Positions 11,659 to 14,440 of a stretch of DNA of 14,440 bases are shown piece after piece. A program made the translations under genes and the position numbers. Within the stretch, counting starts at the first letter, position 1. Each line of letters starts with the position of its first letter. Origin of the DNA: UBA8752 sp965659115 (GTDB lineage Bacteria; Bacteroidota; Bacteroidia; Flavobacteriales_D; Sanyastnellaceae); contig CBFHUP010000059.1 of assembly GCA_965659115.1 (NCBI GenBank), positions 1 to 14,440 on the forward strand, read 5' to 3'. Under the pieces are notes generated by a model. That model was not told the DNA's origin, searched no databases, and saw only the letters and a program-made list of their open reading frames with translations.

Positions 11659-14440
11659 GTGGACATCGCCTACACCGGAGAATGGACCTGGGCCGCCTCA
11701 TTGGGCCGCCTTTTGCTCGCCTTGGCCTTTGCCAGCGGCATCGCCTCGACCATAGGATATACCAAAGCCGTCCGCAACCAAGGGGGCCATTGGCTGAAAC
11801 TGGGCCGTTGGGGCTTCCGGGTTCAGGCCACAGGGCTTTTTGCAGCCAGCGCGCTGATGTTTCTGTTGATTTTCTGCCACCGGTATGAGTTTCAATACAT
11901 CTGGAAGCACCTCAATGACGCCATGTCTTTCGGCTTGGTCATTGCCAGTTTCTGGGGCGGCCAAGAAGGTGGCTTTCTGCTGTGGATGTGTTGGATGCTC
12001 GTCTTGGTGGTGGTGTTTCTCAGGAGACAACCAGGCCCACTCGAGGCCCCAGTCATGGCCATTCACAGCGGTGTTTTGACCGGATTGAGTTCCATGCTTT
12101 TGGGCCTGTGGTTCGGTGATTTCCAGTTCGGACTCGATCCGTTTTTGTTGTTGAGAGAGGCCCCTCAAAACCACGGACTGCCCTGGACATTGAACCCCGA
12201 CTACCTGAGCCTCATTCCACAATTCGCAGATGGACAGGGCCTGAATCCCCTGCTCCAGAACTATTGGATGGTCATCCACCCGCCTACCCTGTTCCTGGGC
12301 TTTGCCAGCACACTGATGCCCTTTGCACTGGCGGTTTCCGGACTCTGGACCCAAGACCACCGCACCTGGATGGGGCGGGCCATTCCTTGGGCGTTTTTTG
12401 GGGTCGCGATCCTTGGAGCCGGCATCCTCATGGGCGGAGCCTGGGCCTATGAAGCATTGAGCTTTGGAGGGTTTTGGGCATGGGACCCTGTAGAAAACAG
12501 CTCGCTCGTGCCCTGGCTCGTTCTGGTGGCGGGGGCGCATTTGCTCTTGATCAACAAGGCCAAGCCCGGCACCGCTGTTACGGCCACCTATTTGATGATC
12601 GCCTTGGGCTTTTTGCTGGTGGTCTACTCCACCTTCTTGACCAAGAGTGGAATATTGGGCGACACCTCAGTGCACAGCTTCGTGGACAGCGGCATTCTGC
12701 CCCAGCTTCTCGGGTTTTTGCTCGGCTGTTGCGCCCTGCTGTGCACTTTCATGTTGCCAGCGGGTCGGGACCGTGTGGTCTTTGGAGGACTTCAGGCATT
12801 GCTGGCGGTGGGCATCGCTGTGGTCGACCCTGCTCTGTGCACCCTTGGACTGCTTGTGGTCATGGCATCGGCCGTCCTGCGGGGCCACCTCAAGAACTTG
12901 CCGCGTACGGACAAAGAAAGCCCCTTGTGGACCCGTGAATTCTGGATGTTCGTCGGAGGCATGCTCATGTTCGCTTCCGCGGTGCACATCAGCTTCCAGA
13001 CCAGCCTTCCGGTGTTCAACCATTTCTTGGAGCCTTTCAGTGGCTTGCTGGATCGGATATACCAGGCAACAGGCAGCGACCTCGCGCGCAAATTGGCCGC
13101 CCACGATTTGGCACCGGGCACAGATTTCGATGCGACCTACCACGCCATTCAGGTGCCCCTGGCTTTTCTGTTTGTGAGCATTACCGCCTTCACACAATAC
13201 TTGCGCTACAAAAGCAACAGCGGCGCAGGGTTGTTTCTAAAACTGTTGCGCAGCCTGTTGGTGGCAGGAGTGCTTACCGGCATTGTGGCTTGGACTTACG
13301 CTTTTGAAAGTTGGGAAGCACCGCGTGTAGCCCTGCTTTTTGCCTGTTTGTGGTCCGCTGCTGCCAATGCAGATTACATTTTTCAAGGACTCAAGGGTCG
13401 GTGGGACCACGCGGGAGCCAGCATTGCCCACATCGGGTTTGCCCTGGTCATCTTTGGAGCAGTGCTGTCCAATGCCAAGAAGGACATCATCAGTCAGAAC
13501 CGTTTTGGCGATTTGGCCATGCTCAATGAATCGCTGTCCAACGATGAAGACCTGTTGCTGTTGCAGGAGGACACCGTTGCCCTGGGCCCCTACTATGTCT
13601 GCTACCAAGAGCGGCGGCGCGATGGCATCCACGCCAAATTCGCGGTAGACTATTTCGAAACGCTGCCAGCCGCATACTCAACTGGCCAAGTGGTTTCTAA
13701 CGAGGGCTTCCTGTTCCAATGCAACGAAGACCATACGGCTTCGCCCCGCTTCACAGACGACCTCGAAGACCACTGGACTTTTGTGCCCATTCCCAACGAG
13801 CGGCAAAAAACCCAATCTGCCCCTTGGTCTGCGGGCAGACCTGGCCCCTTTGCCTTTACCCTGGAGCCCCGCATCCAGCTCAACGAACAGATGGGCAACG
13901 CCCCGGAACCCGACACCAAAAGGTTCTGGAACCGGGACCTCTACACCCACATCAAATGGGGACGGGTATCGGAACCTGAAGCCGACGAAAACGGATGGAT
14001 GGACGGGCGGAAGCACGACCTCATGCGGCGTGACAGCCTGGTCATTGGAAGGTCCATGCTGGCGTTAGATTCCATTTCGGCCGTGACCATGGAGGAGAAG
14101 CCCGGATATGGACTTCTGGACAAAGACCTCGCTGTGGCCGCTCATTTTCGCCTTGCAGGCGGCGGAGCAGACACCAATTTCGTGGCCTTGTACATCGTGC
14201 GCGACAGCTTGGTCATCCCCGACATGGTCACCCTCGAAGAACGGGGCGTCAAACTGCGCATTGACGGTTTCAGGCCCGCTGAGGCTACGTTCGAAACCGT
14301 TGTTTGGGAAAACCTCTCCATTCGGCGGGACTTCATCGTCATGCAGGCCACCGTCTTTCCGCAGATCAACCTGTTGTGGTTGGGATGCCTGATCATGACA
14401 TGTGGCGCCCTCATGGCCGTGAGGCAACGGCGCAAAAACC
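11659..14440 (+). CDS. ccmF: Cytochrome c heme lyase CcmF, 3' end beyond the window
   Basis: 927 codons are visible, with no stop before the right edge. CcmF forms the ligation module that moves heme from CcmE to apocytochrome c. The start is GTG at 11659, giving DIAYTGEWTWAASLGR, which matches the family N-terminus; the nearby ATG at 11682 is out of frame. Features: many membrane helices; NYWMVIHPPTLFLGFA with presumed heme-ligand His207; the WWD motif GGFWAWDPVENSSLVPWL (270-287); TFLTKSGILGDTSVHSF; and ASIAHIGFALVIFG with presumed ligand His591. A large hydrophilic region (about 604-900) lies between that helix and the last visible one (about 903-920, INLLWLGCLIMTCGALMAV), followed by RQRRKN, so the gene is nearly complete. 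The length, well above the ~650 of E. coli CcmF, suits the long Bacteroidota form. ccmE ends ten bases upstream. No frameshift was found. Confidence 0.93.
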   Translation, partial: MDIAYTGEWTWAASLGRLLLALAFASGIASTIGYTKAVRNQGGHWLKLGRWGFRVQATGLFAASALMFLLIFCHRYEFQYIWKHLNDAMSFGLVIASFWGGQEGGFLLWMCWMLVLVVVFLRRQPGPLEAPVMAIHSGVLTGLSSMLLGLWFGDFQFGLDPFLLLREAPQNHGLPWTLNPDYLSLIPQFADGQGLNPLLQNYWMVIHPPTLFLGFASTLMPFALAVSGLWTQDHRTWMGRAIPWAFFGVAILGAGILMGGAWAYEALSFGGFWAWDPVENSSLVPWLVLVAGAHLLLINKAKPGTAVTATYLMIALGFLLVVYSTFLTKSGILGDTSVHSFVDSGILPQLLGFLLGCCALLCTFMLPAGRDRVVFGGLQALLAVGIAVVDPALCTLGLLVVMASAVLRGHLKNLPRTDKESPLWTREFWMFVGGMLMFASAVHISFQTSLPVFNHFLEPFSGLLDRIYQATGSDLARKLAAHDLAPGTDFDATYHAIQVPLAFLFVSITAFTQYLRYKSNSGAGLFLKLLRSLLVAGVLTGIVAWTYAFESWEAPRVALLFACLWSAAANADYIFQGLKGRWDHAGASIAHIGFALVIFGAVLSNAKKDIISQNRFGDLAMLNESLSNDEDLLLLQEDTVALGPYYVCYQERRRDGIHAKFAVDYFETLPAAYSTGQVVSNEGFLFQCNEDHTASPRFTDDLEDHWTFVPIPNERQKTQSAPWSAGRPGPFAFTLEPRIQLNEQMGNAPEPDTKRFWNRDLYTHIKWGRVSEPEADENGWMDGRKHDLMRRDSLVIGRSMLALDSISAVTMEEKPGYGLLDKDLAVAAHFRLAGGGADTNFVALYIVRDSLVIPDMVTLEERGVKLRIDGFRPAEATFETVVWENLSIRRDFIVMQATVFPQINLLWLGCLIMTCGALMAVRQRRKN

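Noticed and set aside
11698..12540. 280-codon open frame on the minus strand opposite ccmF
   Set aside because: The plus-strand frame encodes conserved CcmF with the WWD motif and helices. The antisense product is low-complexity, rich in His, Gln and Pro, with no recognisable domain.

Overview
The window reads as a chromosomal segment of a fairly GC-rich member of the Bacteroidota. The evidence is a CHU_C-type (gliding-motility-associated) C-terminal domain, DUF4199 and DUF4294 proteins, a Bacteroidota-style ccmBCDEF cluster, a TAnnTTTG promoter box before the SRP RNA, and starts without obvious Shine-Dalgarno sequences. I cannot place it below phylum with confidence. I see no insertion sequence, prophage, CRISPR array, rRNA or tRNA.

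Layout. (1) Positions 1-2581, minus strand: an ECF sigma factor; overlapping its stop by two bases, a single-pass membrane protein with PKD-like repeats and a CHU_C-like domain; then the 5' part of a secreted CUB-domain protein that runs off the left edge. This looks like a sigma/membrane-regulator pair with a surface-protein theme. (2) Positions 2670-3818, plus strand: mnmA (tRNA 2-thiolation), divergent from the sigma gene. An 8+8 bp perfect inverted repeat lies between them. (3) Positions 3843-5438, minus strand: a polyprenyl-phosphate-type family 2 glycosyltransferase behind a DUF4199 membrane protein. (4) Positions 5499-8648, plus strand: the 4.5S/SRP RNA with its own promoter box and U-tract, then an SDR oxidoreductase starting only a few bases after it, a biotin carboxylase subunit, and an exported DUF4294 protein. 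(5) Positions 8734-14440, plus strand: an ERI-1/KapD-like DEDDh exonuclease, overlapping by one base with ccmB, then ccmC, ccmD, ccmE and ccmF (ccmF open at the right edge), tightly packed as one presumed operon.

The genes in block 5 encode most of a System I cytochrome c maturation apparatus: CcmB/C/D for heme handling and export, CcmE as heme chaperone, CcmF for ligation. ccmA, ccmG and ccmH are not in the window. Two features stand out. CcmE carries Cys-x-x-x-Tyr where the classical family has His-x-x-x-Tyr, and CcmC has an inserted region of about 120 residues, IPT/TIG-like in part, after its first membrane helix.

The most unusual item is the sigma/membrane-protein pair in block 1. The partner has the layout of an anti-sigma regulator (short cytoplasmic N-terminus, one membrane helix, acidic linker), but its periplasmic end resembles a type IX secretion substrate. 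It could therefore sense the state of the secretion or gliding machinery. That is inference; the domain layout itself is read from the sequence.
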